Source: Pararhodobacter sp. (GTDB lineage: Bacteria > Pseudomonadota > Alphaproteobacteria > Rhodobacterales > Rhodobacteraceae). Taken from it: 64,000 bases of DNA. The notes below the pieces were generated by a model. That model did no database searches. It had not been told where the DNA came from and worked only from the letters and a program-made list of their open reading frames with translations. The position numbers and the translations under genes were made by a program. The DNA lies in contig JAFIEK010000007.1 of the NCBI GenBank assembly GCA_020832545.1, positions 62,001-126,000 on the forward strand. The letters are read 5' to 3'. Positions 8,085 through 16,820 of this stretch are shown here, piece after piece; position 1 is the first letter of the stretch; every line of letters begins with the position of its first letter.

Positions 8085-9443
8085 ATGACGACGGTTCTCG
8101 CCTCTCCGTATTTCCGCGATCAGTTCTGCACGCCTGCCATGCGCGCGGTCTTTGCCGATGAGGCGCGGATCGGCGCTTGGCTGCAAGCCGAGGTGGCGCT
8201 GGCGCGCGCGCAGGCCGGGCTAGGGCTGATCCCGCCCGAAGCCGCTGACGAGATCGCGCGCGTAGCCCGGGTTGACGCACTGGATCTGGCGGCGATGAAA
8301 GCCGAATATGACCTCTCAGGCGTGGCGATCATTCCGCTGGTGCGGCATCTGGGGGCGCTTTGCAGCGATGAGGCCCGGCGCTGGGTGCATTGGGGTGCGA
8401 CCACGCAAGACATTCTGGACACCGGCTTTACCCTGCAAATCCGTGATGCGCTGGCGCTTATGGCAAATGATCTGGATACCGCCATCCGCGCGCTGGCCGT
8501 ATTGGCCGCGCGTCACCGCGATACGGTCATGGCCGGGCGCAGTTTTCAGCAGCAGGCAGTGCCCATCACTTTTGGCTACAAATCTGCGGTCTGGCTGGAT
8601 GAGTTGCTGCGCCACCGCGCCCGCCTGCCCGCGCTGCGCGACCGGGTGCTGGTGGGCCAGTTGGGCGGTGCGGTCGGCACTTTGGCCACGCTGGGGGATG
8701 ACGGGATGGCGGTGCGCGCCGCGATGATGCAGTCGCTGGGGCTGGGCGAGGCTTTGATCACCTGGCACACCGCGCGCGACCGCTGGGCCGAACTGGTGCA
8801 CTGGCTGGCAATGGTCGGGGCAACGCTGGGCAAGATCGGCACCGAAATCGCGCTATTGATGCGCAGCGAGGTGGCCGAGCTGCGCGAGCCGCTTATCAAA
8901 GGCCGTGGCGGCTCGTCCACCATGCCGCAGAAACGCAACCCGGTCGCTTGTCCGCAGATCATCGCGCTTGCCCGGCGGCTGCGCGATCTGCCGGGCGGAC
9001 AACTGGATGCCATGGTGCAGGAGCATGAGCGCGGCACCGGAGCCATGCCGGTGGAATGGGCCGTGGTGCCCGATGCGTTCCTGCTGTTGTCGGGTGCCTT
9101 TTGCCATGCCTTGCCGCTGTTGCAGAAGCTTGAGGTTGATGCGACGCAGATGCGCGCCAACCTCGATGCTGGCGGCGGGCTTTTGATGTCCGAGGCGGTT
9201 ATGATGGGCCTTGCTCCACATATCGGGCGCGGCGCGGCGCATGAGCGGGTGACCGCCGCCGCCCGGAAGGCGCAGGTAACGGGCGGCACGTTGCGAAAGG
9301 CCCTCCTTGAAGATGCGGCCATCACCGCCCATCTGACCCCAGAGGCGCTTGATCACCTGTTGGACCCGGGGAATTACACCGGATCGGCAGGGTCCATGGT
9401 TGATGACGTACTGGAGCTTGCACGCGCCGAGGGGCTGGCCTGA
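8085..9443 (+). CDS. Class II fumarase/aspartase-superfamily lyase, PcaB-like
   Basis: A 452-residue lyase. The superfamily signature GGSSTMPQKRNPV lies near residue 282, and the conserved HWGATTQDILDTG segment, with the catalytic His region, near residue 103. Closest in general appearance are 3-carboxy-cis,cis-muconate cycloisomerases (PcaB) and adenylosuccinate lyases, which form tetramers and act by beta-elimination. Length fits PcaB. No other protocatechuate-pathway gene is nearby, and it is the third gene after petPR. I therefore do not assign pcaB firmly; it may act on another succinyl or muconate-like compound. Confidence 0.75.
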   Translation: MTTVLASPYFRDQFCTPAMRAVFADEARIGAWLQAEVALARAQAGLGLIPPEAADEIARVARVDALDLAAMKAEYDLSGVAIIPLVRHLGALCSDEARRWVHWGATTQDILDTGFTLQIRDALALMANDLDTAIRALAVLAARHRDTVMAGRSFQQQAVPITFGYKSAVWLDELLRHRARLPALRDRVLVGQLGGAVGTLATLGDDGMAVRAAMMQSLGLGEALITWHTARDRWAELVHWLAMVGATLGKIGTEIALLMRSEVAELREPLIKGRGGSSTMPQKRNPVACPQIIALARRLRDLPGGQLDAMVQEHERGTGAMPVEWAVVPDAFLLLSGAFCHALPLLQKLEVDATQMRANLDAGGGLLMSEAVMMGLAPHIGRGAAHERVTAAARKAQVTGGTLRKALLEDAAITAHLTPEALDHLLDPGNYTGSAGSMVDDVLELARAEGLA

Positions 9444-9515
9444 GAGGTGGTTGCGGGTTTCCTTCGCGCCCGCAGCACGTTAATCACGCGGCAACGCCCA
9501 CAACAAGGCCCGAAG

Positions 9516-10868
9516 ATGTCTCAAACACCGACGCCCGCCCAACTGACCGAAGCGCTGCTGGATGCCGCCCGCAAGGCCGGATCGGAGGCCGCCGATGCCA
9601 TTGTGATCGAGGGCACCTCGGTATCTGTGGACGTGCGCGGCGGCACACTGGAACACGCCGAACGCGCCGAAGGGATGGACCTGGGCCTGCGCGTGCTGAT
9701 CGGGCGGCGACAGGCCTGTGTCTCGTCCTCCGATGCGCGGCCCGAGACACTGGCGAACATGGCCGAACGCGCGGTTGCGATGGCCCGCGAAGCGCCGGAA
9801 GACCCTTGGGCAGGGCTGGCCGACCCCGCGCAACTGTCACCCTGGCGCGATGGCGCCGGCCTTGAACTGCACGACCCGGCGCCCGAGCCTGACCCCGCGA
9901 TGTTGCAAGACGATGCCTGCCGCGCCGAGGCCGCTGCACTGGCGGTGAACGGCATCAGCCAGATCGACGTATCCTCGGCCTCCTATGGCAGACGCGTGGT
10001 GCACCTGGCCGCGTCCAACGGCTTTTCCGGGGGTTACCTACGCTCCTCGCGCTCGATCGCCTGCGTGGCAATCACCGGCTCTGGCACGGGCATGGAACGT
10101 GACTGGGCCAGCGAAGGGCGCATCTTTCAGGCTGATCTGCCCAGCGCGGAAAGCGTGGGCACGCAGGCTGGCGAACGGGCCGCCGCGCGCGCGGGCGCGC
10201 GCAAACCGCCCAGCGGCACGTTCCCGGTGCTCTATGATGAACGTGTCGCAGCCTCGTTGATCGGGCATCTCGTATCCGCCATCAACGGCACCGCCATCGC
10301 GCGCGGCTCCAGCTGGCTGCGCGATGCGCTTGGCCAGCAGATCCTGCCCGACGCGCTGTCGCTGATTGAAGACCCGCACCGCCAGCGGGTGTCCGGTTCA
10401 CGCCCGTTTGATGCCGAAGGGCTGGCCACCGCGCGCCGCCTGTTTGTCGAAAACGGGGTGCTGCAGGGCTGGGTTCTGGACCTTGCCACCGCGCGCAAGC
10501 TCGGGCTGCAAAGCACCGCAAATGCCAGCCGCGGCCCCTCGGCCCCGCCGTCGCCCAGCCTGTCAAATCTGGCGCTGACGCAGGGCAGCCGGACCCGCAA
10601 TGAATTGCTCCGCGAGATGGGCACCGGGCTTCTGGTCACCTCGCTCATCGGCGCCACAATCAACCCCACCACCGGCGATTACTCGCGCGGGGCGTCGGGC
10701 TTCTGGGTTGAAGGTGGCGAGATCCGCTATCCGGTCAACGAATGCACCATCGCCGGGAACCTGCGCGAGATGTTGTTGCGGATCACCCCGGCCAATGACG
10801 CGCGGGCGCATCTGAGCACGGTAGTGCCTTCGCTTCTGGTAGAAGGATTAACGCTTGCCGGTGCCTGA
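9516..10868 (+). CDS. pmbA: TldD/PmbA-family protein (metalloprotease-like), PmbA
   Basis: A 450-residue protein of the TldD/PmbA family. In other bacteria TldD and PmbA (TldE) form a heterodimer involved in peptide maturation and CcdA antitoxin turnover; PmbA is the partner without the zinc site. The C-terminal segments NASRGPSAPPSPSLSNLALTQG and GDYSRGASGFWVEGGEIRYPV are diagnostic. I start at the ATG at 9516 (MSQTPTPAQL); an upstream in-frame codon at 9447 adds a low-complexity tail. Its end overlaps cysQ by 14 bases, suggesting coupled translation. A tldD partner is not in the window. Confidence 0.88.
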   Translation: MSQTPTPAQLTEALLDAARKAGSEAADAIVIEGTSVSVDVRGGTLEHAERAEGMDLGLRVLIGRRQACVSSSDARPETLANMAERAVAMAREAPEDPWAGLADPAQLSPWRDGAGLELHDPAPEPDPAMLQDDACRAEAAALAVNGISQIDVSSASYGRRVVHLAASNGFSGGYLRSSRSIACVAITGSGTGMERDWASEGRIFQADLPSAESVGTQAGERAAARAGARKPPSGTFPVLYDERVAASLIGHLVSAINGTAIARGSSWLRDALGQQILPDALSLIEDPHRQRVSGSRPFDAEGLATARRLFVENGVLQGWVLDLATARKLGLQSTANASRGPSAPPSPSLSNLALTQGSRTRNELLREMGTGLLVTSLIGATINPTTGDYSRGASGFWVEGGEIRYPVNECTIAGNLREMLLRITPANDARAHLSTVVPSLLVEGLTLAGA

Positions 10869-11712
10869 AACCGATCCCCACGCCACCGATCTGGCGCTTC
10901 TGCTTGAGGCGGCAGAAGGCGCGGGGGCGATCGCCGCACGGCATTTCGCAAGTGGCACGCGGTCGTGGGACAAGGGCGGCGGGCTGGGCCCGGTGACCGA
11001 GGCCGATCTCGCGGTGAATGATTTTCTGCACGAACGGCTGACGAATGCGCGCCCCGGCTATGGCTGGATGTCCGAGGAAAGCGACCCGCTGGGCGATCTT
11101 ACCCGCCTGAAAACAAGCGCCACCTTTGTCATTGATCCCATCGACGGCACCCGCGCCTTCATCGACGGGCAGAAAAGTTTTGCCCATGCGCTGGCGGTCG
11201 TGATCGAGGGCAGGCCGGTGGCGGCCGTGGTGCATCTGCCGCTGCTGGAGCTGACCTATACCGCGACCGTTGGCCACGGTGCCTTTCTCAACGGCACGCC
11301 GTTGCAGGCCTCCAGCCGCAACGCGCTGACCGGCGCACGGGTTCTGGCCACCCGCCCCGCCTTTGAAGCACAACACTGGCCGGGCGGCGTGCCCGATGTC
11401 GAGCGCCATTTCCGCCCCTCGCTGGCCTGGCGTCTGGCGCTGGTTGGCGAGGGTGCGTTCGATGCGCTGATCACGCTCCGCGATGCCTGGGACTGGGATA
11501 TCGCCGCCGCCGCGCTGATCGCCACCGAGGCGGGCGCCAGCGTCAGCGACCGTCAGGGGGCCGAATTGCGCTTCAACCGAGCCGAGGCGCGCAACGCGGG
11601 CGTTCTGGCCGCGCCCGGCCCGCTCCACCAGATCCTGATCGCCGCGCGCGGCCTGCCCTCCACGCGTGCGATCCACGATACACCCAGCACCAAGTTCAGG
11701 AGAACGTCATGA
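10855..11712 (+). CDS. cysQ: 3'(2'),5'-bisphosphate nucleotidase CysQ-like, inositol-phosphatase superfamily
   Basis: A 285-residue Mg2+-dependent phosphatase that typically hydrolyses 3'-phosphoadenosine 5'-phosphate to AMP. Superfamily motifs are visible: GPVTEADLAVNDFL, the metal ligand in WMSEESDP, the core VIDPIDGTRAFIDG, and DAWDWDIAAAALIATEAGA near the C-terminus. The AGAAGGA at 10841-10847 is seven bases from a TTG at 10855 and thirteen from a GTG at 10861, so I favour the rarer TTG. The start lies inside the pmbA coding end. It overlaps the next gene by four bases. The lipid A neighbours make a related phosphatase role possible, but CysQ is the best fit. Confidence 0.82.
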   Translation: MPVPETDPHATDLALLLEAAEGAGAIAARHFASGTRSWDKGGGLGPVTEADLAVNDFLHERLTNARPGYGWMSEESDPLGDLTRLKTSATFVIDPIDGTRAFIDGQKSFAHALAVVIEGRPVAAVVHLPLLELTYTATVGHGAFLNGTPLQASSRNALTGARVLATRPAFEAQHWPGGVPDVERHFRPSLAWRLALVGEGAFDALITLRDAWDWDIAAAALIATEAGASVSDRQGAELRFNRAEARNAGVLAAPGPLHQILIAARGLPSTRAIHDTPSTKFRRTS

Positions 11713-11951
11713 CCCAGCGACTTCACATCGTTTTTGGCGGCGAACTGATCTCGCCGTCGTCGCATGAATTCGTCGATCCGGCGCAGATCCATGTTGTCGG
11801 CCTGTTCCCAGATTACGCCAGTGCCTTCCGCGCCTGGAAGGCCGAGGCCCAGCGCACCGTTGATCATGCCACGACGCGCTATTTCATCGCCCATCTGCAC
11901 CGGCTGATGGAAGAGGCCGATGAGAACAGCCCCACCCAAAGCATCGGCTGA
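11709..11951 (+). CDS. Small conserved protein, DUF4170 family
   Basis: An 80-residue soluble protein (MTQRLHIVFGGELISPSSHE...). It fits the DUF4170 family of short alphaproteobacterial proteins encoded between a CysQ-type phosphatase and the Kdo transferase, as here. It overlaps cysQ by four bases (ATGA) and is in the same operon. No catalytic motif or membrane segment is visible. The function is not known; conserved linkage suggests a link to lipid A/Kdo assembly. Confidence 0.75.
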   Translation: MTQRLHIVFGGELISPSSHEFVDPAQIHVVGLFPDYASAFRAWKAEAQRTVDHATTRYFIAHLHRLMEEADENSPTQSIG

Positions 11952-11958
11952 TCGCCCG

Positions 11959-13149
11959 ATGGCTGGTATCCCCGGCTTGCGGGCCTACCGGATGCTGAGC
12001 AGCAATAGCGCCGCCACGTCATCTGCCGAGCCTGCCTTGCCCGCCACCGGCACCGGCCCTGCCTGCTGGCTGCATGCCACCGATCCGGCGGAGTACGACG
12101 CATTGCGGATGCTGGCCGCGCAACTGACCGAGATGCGGGGCGCACTGCAATGTCTGGTGTCGGGCGGGCCTGCGAAACCCGGGCCCGGAGAGAGCCCGCG
12201 CGCGATCATGGCCTGGCTGGATCGCTGCCAGCCTCAGTTGATTGTTCTGGCGGGACCGGTTCTGCCGCCCAACCTGATCGAGCGCGCCGCCGCGCGGGGT
12301 ATTGCGCTGATGCTGGTCAATGCCACTCATGCCGCTGCCCCGGGCCGGTGGCGCTGGTGGCCCGGGCTGAGCGCAGCCCTGTTGCGGTCATTTGCCCAGA
12401 TCCACGCGCGCGATGAGGCCTCGGCCCAGGCCTTCACGCGGCAGATGCGCGGCACGGTGCCAGTCATGGCCGGGGGCGCGCTGGCCCGTTTCCCGCCGGC
12501 TGCGGCGTGCAATCATGTCGAGCTGGCGGCGATGCGTGACACGCTCGCCGGTCGTCCGGTCTGGTTTGCCTATAGCTTGCCGCAGGACGAGGCCGATGCC
12601 GCACTCGCCGCCCATGCGCAGGCGCTGCGCCGTTCGCACCGCCTGCTGATGATCATCGCCCCCCGTGATCCACGTGACGGCAGCGCGTTGGCTGCGCGCG
12701 CGGCCGAACTGGGGTTTGCCTGCGCCCGGCGCGCCCCGGACGAAGACATCACCGAAACCACGCAGATCTATATCGCCGATGCCGAAGACGAGCCGGGCCT
12801 TTTCCTGCGTCTGGCGCAAGTCAGCTATCTGGGCGGTTCGCTGACGCGGGACTCCGGCACCCCCAGCCCGCTGCCCGCCGCCGCGCTGGGATCGGCGCTG
12901 GTCTTCGGCCCACATGCCGGACCAGAGGCCCGCAGCGTTCTGGAGCCTTTGCGCAGGATCGGCGGCGGGCGGCGAATTGCAGCGGCGGGCGAGTTGGGTG
13001 AGGCCGTGAGCGCGCTCCTGTCCCCTGAGATCGGTGCCGAGGTCGCGCTGAAGGCCTGGCAGTTTGCAACGGAGGGCAGCGACACGACCTATCACCTGGC
13101 CCGCACGATCTGCGACTGGATGCACCTCAACCAACGGGGCGCAGCATGA
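11959..13149 (+). CDS. waaA: Kdo transferase WaaA (KdtA) family glycosyltransferase
   Basis: A 396-residue glycosyltransferase of the 3-deoxy-D-manno-octulosonate transferase family, which adds Kdo from CMP-Kdo to the lipid A precursor at the inner face of the cytoplasmic membrane. The N-terminal LRAYRML and the ACWLHATDPAEY segment match the family pattern around the catalytic base (usually ending GE); the Glu is kept while the Gly is Ala. A C-terminal VSYLGGSLTRDSGTPSPLPA and FGPHAGPE match the Kdo-transferase core. I start at 11959 (MAGIPGLRAYRML) by family pattern; an ATG at 11920, with GGAAGAGG upstream, would overlap the previous gene and is an alternative. Between DUF4170 and lpxK, the pathway role is well supported, though the protein is rather divergent. 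Confidence 0.8.
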   Translation: MAGIPGLRAYRMLSSNSAATSSAEPALPATGTGPACWLHATDPAEYDALRMLAAQLTEMRGALQCLVSGGPAKPGPGESPRAIMAWLDRCQPQLIVLAGPVLPPNLIERAAARGIALMLVNATHAAAPGRWRWWPGLSAALLRSFAQIHARDEASAQAFTRQMRGTVPVMAGGALARFPPAAACNHVELAAMRDTLAGRPVWFAYSLPQDEADAALAAHAQALRRSHRLLMIIAPRDPRDGSALAARAAELGFACARRAPDEDITETTQIYIADAEDEPGLFLRLAQVSYLGGSLTRDSGTPSPLPAAALGSALVFGPHAGPEARSVLEPLRRIGGGRRIAAAGELGEAVSALLSPEIGAEVALKAWQFATEGSDTTYHLARTICDWMHLNQRGAA

Positions 13150-14141
13150 AGCCGCCGGGGTTTTGGCTGAATCCGCCTGATGCGCCGGGCTGGCAGGCAT
13201 GGCTGCTGGCGCCCCTCGGCGCGCTCTATGCTCTGGTGACGCGCCGCCGACTGGCGCAGCCCGGATGGCGGGCCGATGTGCCGGTTATCTGCGTGGGCAA
13301 CCTGAATGCGGGCGGCACCGGCAAGACGCCTGTGGTGATCGCGCTGGCGCAGATGCTGGGCGAGGGCGGCTGGTCGGTGCATGTGGTCTCACGCGGGTAT
13401 GGGGGCACGCTGGCCGGGCCGGTGCAGGTGATCGAGCGCCGCCACACCGCCGCGCAGGTGGGTGACGAACCGTTGCTCATCGCCGCTTTCGCCCCGGTAT
13501 GGGTATCCCGCGACCGCGCCGCCGGTGTGCGGGCGGCGCAGGCGGCCGGGGCAGATCTGGTGCTGCTGGATGACGGAATGCAAAACCCTTCGGTGCTCAA
13601 GTCCCGCACGGTTGTGGTGGTCGATGCCGAAACCGGGTTCGGCAATGGCCGCTGCCTGCCCGCAGGCCCCTTGCGCGAGCCGGTCGATGTGGGGCTGAAG
13701 CGCGCCGATCTTGTTCTGCCCGTGGGCAGCGCCACCGCGCGGCAGCGGTTTGCGGCGCAGTGGGCCAAGGAACTGGCGGGCACGCCGGTTCTGGGCGGGG
13801 AACTGGTGCCCTTGCAAACCGGGATGCAGTGGCAGGGGCTGCGCGCGCTGGCGTTTGCCGGTATCGGGCGGCCACAGAAATTCTTCGACACGCTGAAGGC
13901 CCTTGGCGTGGAGTTGGCCGCGACCAAGGCACTGGATGACCATCAGCCGCTGGGCGCACCCATGTTTCGGCGACTGGATCAGGAGGCGGTGGCCCTGAAG
14001 GCGCAGCTGGTAACCACCGAGAAAGACGTGGTGCGCCTGCCACGCAACCTGCGCACCAGAGTGCTCACGCTGCCGGTACGGCTGCAACTGGATGACCCCG
14101 GCGCGCTGCTGGATCTGCTGGCCTTGCCGCCCCGGCCCTGA
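13146..14141 (+). CDS. lpxK: Tetraacyldisaccharide 4'-kinase
   Basis: A 331-residue membrane-associated kinase that phosphorylates the 4' position of the tetraacyldisaccharide 1-phosphate lipid A precursor. The N-terminus is amphipathic (WQAWLLAPLGALYALVTRRR). The Walker A loop VGNLNAGGTGKTPVV lies near residue 51, and the VSRGYGG, VGDEPLLIA and LVLLDDGMQN motifs follow as expected. The ATG at 13146 overlaps waaA by four bases. It is the last gene of the pmbA-lpxK run and ends in a hairpin shared with convergent rlmH. Confident assignment. Confidence 0.95.
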   Translation: MKPPGFWLNPPDAPGWQAWLLAPLGALYALVTRRRLAQPGWRADVPVICVGNLNAGGTGKTPVVIALAQMLGEGGWSVHVVSRGYGGTLAGPVQVIERRHTAAQVGDEPLLIAAFAPVWVSRDRAAGVRAAQAAGADLVLLDDGMQNPSVLKSRTVVVVDAETGFGNGRCLPAGPLREPVDVGLKRADLVLPVGSATARQRFAAQWAKELAGTPVLGGELVPLQTGMQWQGLRALAFAGIGRPQKFFDTLKALGVELAATKALDDHQPLGAPMFRRLDQEAVALKAQLVTTEKDVVRLPRNLRTRVLTLPVRLQLDDPGALLDLLALPPRP

Positions 14142-14170
14142 TGGCCCTGACGCCCTGACCAGGGGCCATC
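14140..14170. terminator. Hairpin between convergent lpxK and rlmH
   Basis: GATGGCCCTG and CAGGGGCCATC pair around a 10-base loop as a 10-bp stem with a one-base bulge. It starts inside the lpxK stop codon and lies in the 42-base gap between converging genes, so it may act in both directions. No strong T-run is seen. Confidence 0.45.
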
Positions 14171-14183
14171 CCCATCAGCCCCT

Positions 14184-14654
14184 TCAGGCGCGGTGATACG
14201 GGCTGCCTGCCAGAATGCTGGCCGCACGATAAAGCTGCTCTGCCAGCATGACCCGCACCAGCATATGCGGCCAGACCATCGCCCCGAAGGAAAGCGCCTG
14301 ATCGGCCCCCGCGCGCAACTCCGGCTCCAACCCATCCGCACCGCCAATGAAGAAGGCCAGATCGGCACAGCCGTCATCGCGCCAGCGCGCCAGAAGGGCC
14401 GCAAATTCGGGCGAGGTCATCACCGCACCGCGTTCATCAAGCACCACGCGGCGCGCACCTGTCGGGCAGGCACGCTGCAACAGCGCAGCCTCGGCGGCCA
14501 TACCGCCACCGCGCCGGTCCTCGACCTCATGTTCGCTCAATGGCCCCAGCCCCAGCGCGCGGCCGGTCCGGTTGAACCGTTGCAGATAATCATCAACCAG
14601 CGAGCGTTCAGGCCCCGGCCTCAGCCGCCCTACCGCGCACAGATGAAGGCGCAT
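14184..14654 (-). CDS. rlmH: 23S rRNA (pseudouridine-1915-N3)-methyltransferase
   Basis: A 156-residue SPOUT methyltransferase that methylates pseudouridine 1915 in helix 69 of 23S rRNA on assembled 70S ribosomes. The knotted C-terminal half is clear: LAFFIGGADGLEPELRAGA, SFGAMVWPHMLVRVMLAEQL and the terminal YRAASILAGSPYHRA, which is diagnostic. The ATG at 14654 shares its A with the TGA of rsfS (TGATG), so translation is probably coupled; rsfS-rlmH pairing is widespread. Normal length. Confidence 0.95.
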   Translation of the reverse strand: MRLHLCAVGRLRPGPERSLVDDYLQRFNRTGRALGLGPLSEHEVEDRRGGGMAAEAALLQRACPTGARRVVLDERGAVMTSPEFAALLARWRDDGCADLAFFIGGADGLEPELRAGADQALSFGAMVWPHMLVRVMLAEQLYRAASILAGSPYHRA

Positions 14655-15058
14655 CAGGTGCGGCTGCCTCCGGGCGTCATCTGCCACATCTTTTCAAGCT
14701 GGTAAAACTCACGCACTTCAGGACGGAAGACATGGATCACCACATCACCGGTATCGATCAGCACCCAGTCGCCGGTTTCCTTGCCCTCGATCCGTGCGCT
14801 GAGGCGAAAGTTTTCTTTCAGCCGATCCAGCAGCTTCCCGGCGATCGAGGCAACCTGCCGCGACGACCGGCCAGAGCAGACCACCATGTGATCGGCCATG
14901 GAAGACCGACCGCGCAGGTCTATCTGCACGATCTCTTCGGCTTTGTCGTCATCAAGCGATTGCAGGACCAGTGCCAGAATGGCTTCGCTTGTGATGGTCA
15001 CGGGCGCGGCCTTCGGGGCGGGGGCCGCAGGGGCGGCCAAGTCGATATGCGACAGAAT
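14654..15058 (-). CDS. rsfS: Ribosomal silencing factor RsfS, probable non-ATG start
   Basis: A protein of about 134 residues that binds ribosomal protein uL14 and blocks subunit joining in starvation. The core DDDKAEEIVQIDLRGRSSMA, DHMVVCSGRSSRQVASIAGK and DWVLIDTGDVVIHVFRPEVR, then EFYQLEKMW, is diagnostic. No ATG lies near the expected start. A perfect AGGAGG (15064-15069, minus strand) sits 5 bases before an ATT (15058) and 8 bases before a CTG (15055), giving an N-terminus [M]LSHIDLAAP. I place the start at the ATT. A TTG at 15040 lacks such a site, and an ATG at 15211 adds 51 residues unlike the family. The exact start is uncertain; the product is not. Confidence 0.85.
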   Translation of the reverse strand: MLSHIDLAAPAAPAPKAAPVTITSEAILALVLQSLDDDKAEEIVQIDLRGRSSMADHMVVCSGRSSRQVASIAGKLLDRLKENFRLSARIEGKETGDWVLIDTGDVVIHVFRPEVREFYQLEKMWQMTPGGSRT

Positions 15059-15385
15059 ACTGTCCTCCTGCGTGTCAACATCAGATTGAAGATAACATCG
15101 GCGCTGGCGATTCTCAATGCACAGCGCTTTCGATAGCGCGTTTCCGCCCAACCCGGCGAGAGGGGGCGGCGCGTCAATCTGGTTGCTAACGTGACGATTC
15201 AGGCGTATCAAGCCCCATGTTCAGATATTTCGACATGACCGACCACGCGCGCCTGCCACAGCGCTTCAGCCGTGAGAACCGGTCTGTCCTCGCGCGACTT
15301 CGCTGATCGTCGCGCTCGCGCACGGCTTTGGCCGGCGTCCCCCCTACCTGTCTTGCCACATCTCCTGCATTAAAGAGAAAGAGCC
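15059..15385. other. Intergenic region between divergent rsfS and leuC
   Basis: About 327 bases without a gene I can support. It must hold the rsfS-rlmH and leuCD promoters, but I see no good -35/-10 pair. A 29-codon open frame (15217-15306, MFRYFDMTDHARLPQRFSRE...) lies upstream of leuC without a clear ribosome-binding site, and its stop lies in the loop of a hairpin at 15292-15315. The leuC ribosome-binding site (AAAGAGAAAGAG) is at the right edge. Confidence 0.5.
15292..15315 (+). other. Stem-loop in the leuC 5' leader
   Basis: GCGCGAC (15292-15298) and GTCGCGC (15309-15315) are perfect complements around a 10-base loop, about 70 bases before the leuC start. It could be part of a leader attenuator, but no competing terminator or Leu-rich peptide is seen. 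Confidence 0.35.
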
Positions 15386-16807
15386 ATGACCGCTCCGAAA
15401 ACCCTGTACGATAAAATCTGGGATGCCCATCTGGTGGATCAAGCCGATGATGGCACCTGCCTGCTCTATATCGACCGCCATCTGGTGCATGAAGTCACCA
15501 GCCCGCAGGCCTTTGAGGGCCTGCGCATGACCGGTCGCACGGTCCGCGCGCCGCAGAAAACCATTGCCGTGCCCGATCACAACGTGCCCACGACCGAGGG
15601 CCGCGAGAACCCTGACCAGATGCCCGAGGAAAGCCGCATTCAGGTCGCAGCGCTTGACAAGAATGCGAGCGATTTCGGCATCCATTACTACCCGGTGTCT
15701 GATGTACGCCAAGGGATCGTGCATATCGTCGGCCCCGAGCAGGGCTGGACCCAGCCGGGCATGACCATTGTGTGTGGCGACAGCCACACCGCCACGCATG
15801 GCGCTTTTGGTGCATTGGCGCATGGGATCGGCACATCTGAGGTGGAACATGTTCTGGCTACCCAGACGCTGATCCAGCGCAAGGCGAAGAACATGAAGGT
15901 TGAAATCACTGGCAAGCTGGCCCCCGGTGTGACTGCCAAGGACATCACCCTGTCAGTGATCGGCGCCACCGGCACGGCAGGCGGCACTGGCCATGTGATC
16001 GAATACTGCGGCGAGGCGATCCGCGATCTCAGCATGGAAGGCCGCATGACGGTCTGCAACATGGCGATCGAGGGTGGCGCACGCGCCGGGCTGATCGCAC
16101 CTGACGAGAAAACCTTTGAATACGTCAAGGGCCGCCCCCATGCCCCAAAGGGTGCCACATGGGAGGCCGCTCTGGCCTATTGGAAAACGCTTTACACGGA
16201 TGAGGGTGCGCATTTCGACAAGGTTGTGACCCTGCGCGGCGAAGATATTGCGCCGGTTGTCACCTGGGGCACCTCACCCGAGGATGTGCTGCCGATCACC
16301 GCCGTCGTACCCGCGCCCGGTGACTTCACCGGCGGCAAGGCCGAGGCCGTGAAACGCTCATTGGAATATATGGGCCTGACGCCCGGTCAGAAACTGTCGG
16401 ATATCGAAATCGACACCGTCTTCATCGGCTCATGCACCAATGGCCGGATTGAGGATCTGCGTGCCGCTGCCGCAATCCTGAAGGGCAAGAAGATCAAGGA
16501 CGGGCTGCGCGCCATGGTTGTGCCCGGCTCTGGCCTTGTGCGGGCGCAGGCCGAAGAAGAGGGGCTGGCGCAGATCTTTCTGGATGCCGGTTTTGAATGG
16601 CGTCTGGCCGGATGCTCAATGTGTCTGGCGATGAACCCTGATCAGCTTTCCCCCGGCGAGCGCTGCGCAGCCACCTCGAACCGCAACTTCGAGGGGCGGC
16701 AGGGCCGCGGCGGGCGGACCCATCTGCTCAGCCCCGCGATGGCAGCGGCAGCGGCGATTACCGGCCGTCTGACCGATGTGCGCGAGATGATGGCCGAGAC
16801 GGTCTGA
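15386..16807 (+). CDS. leuC: 3-isopropylmalate dehydratase large subunit
   Basis: A 473-residue aconitase-family subunit. With LeuD it isomerises 2-isopropylmalate to 3-isopropylmalate in leucine biosynthesis. It carries the [4Fe-4S] ligands in [11 protein letters not shown] and [11 protein letters not shown], plus [20 protein letters not shown] near residue 130. The start ATG at 15386 follows an AAAGAGAAAGAG site. leuD begins 13 bases after its stop, so the two are co-translated. Length is normal. Product assignment is secure. Confidence 0.97.
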   Translation: MTAPKTLYDKIWDAHLVDQADDGTCLLYIDRHLVHEVTSPQAFEGLRMTGRTVRAPQKTIAVPDHNVPTTEGRENPDQMPEESRIQVAALDKNASDFGIHYYPVSDVRQGIVHIVGPEQGWTQPGMTIVCGDSHTATHGAFGALAHGIGTSEVEHVLATQTLIQRKAKNMKVEITGKLAPGVTAKDITLSVIGATGTAGGTGHVIEYCGEAIRDLSMEGRMTVCNMAIEGGARAGLIAPDEKTFEYVKGRPHAPKGATWEAALAYWKTLYTDEGAHFDKVVTLRGEDIAPVVTWGTSPEDVLPITAVVPAPGDFTGGKAEAVKRSLEYMGLTPGQKLSDIEIDTVFIGSCTNGRIEDLRAAAAILKGKKIKDGLRAMVVPGSGLVRAQAEEEGLAQIFLDAGFEWRLAGCSMCLAMNPDQLSPGERCAATSNRNFEGRQGRGGRTHLLSPAMAAAAAITGRLTDVREMMAETV

Positions 16808-16820
16808 GGGAGAGAGAAAA

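Noticed and set aside
8085-9443. Firm assignment as pcaB or purB
   Set aside because: Superfamily signature alone does not fix the substrate and no pathway neighbours are present.
15217-15306. Possible 29-residue leader peptide gene before leuC
   Set aside because: No clear ribosome-binding site and no Leu run; listed only as a finding.
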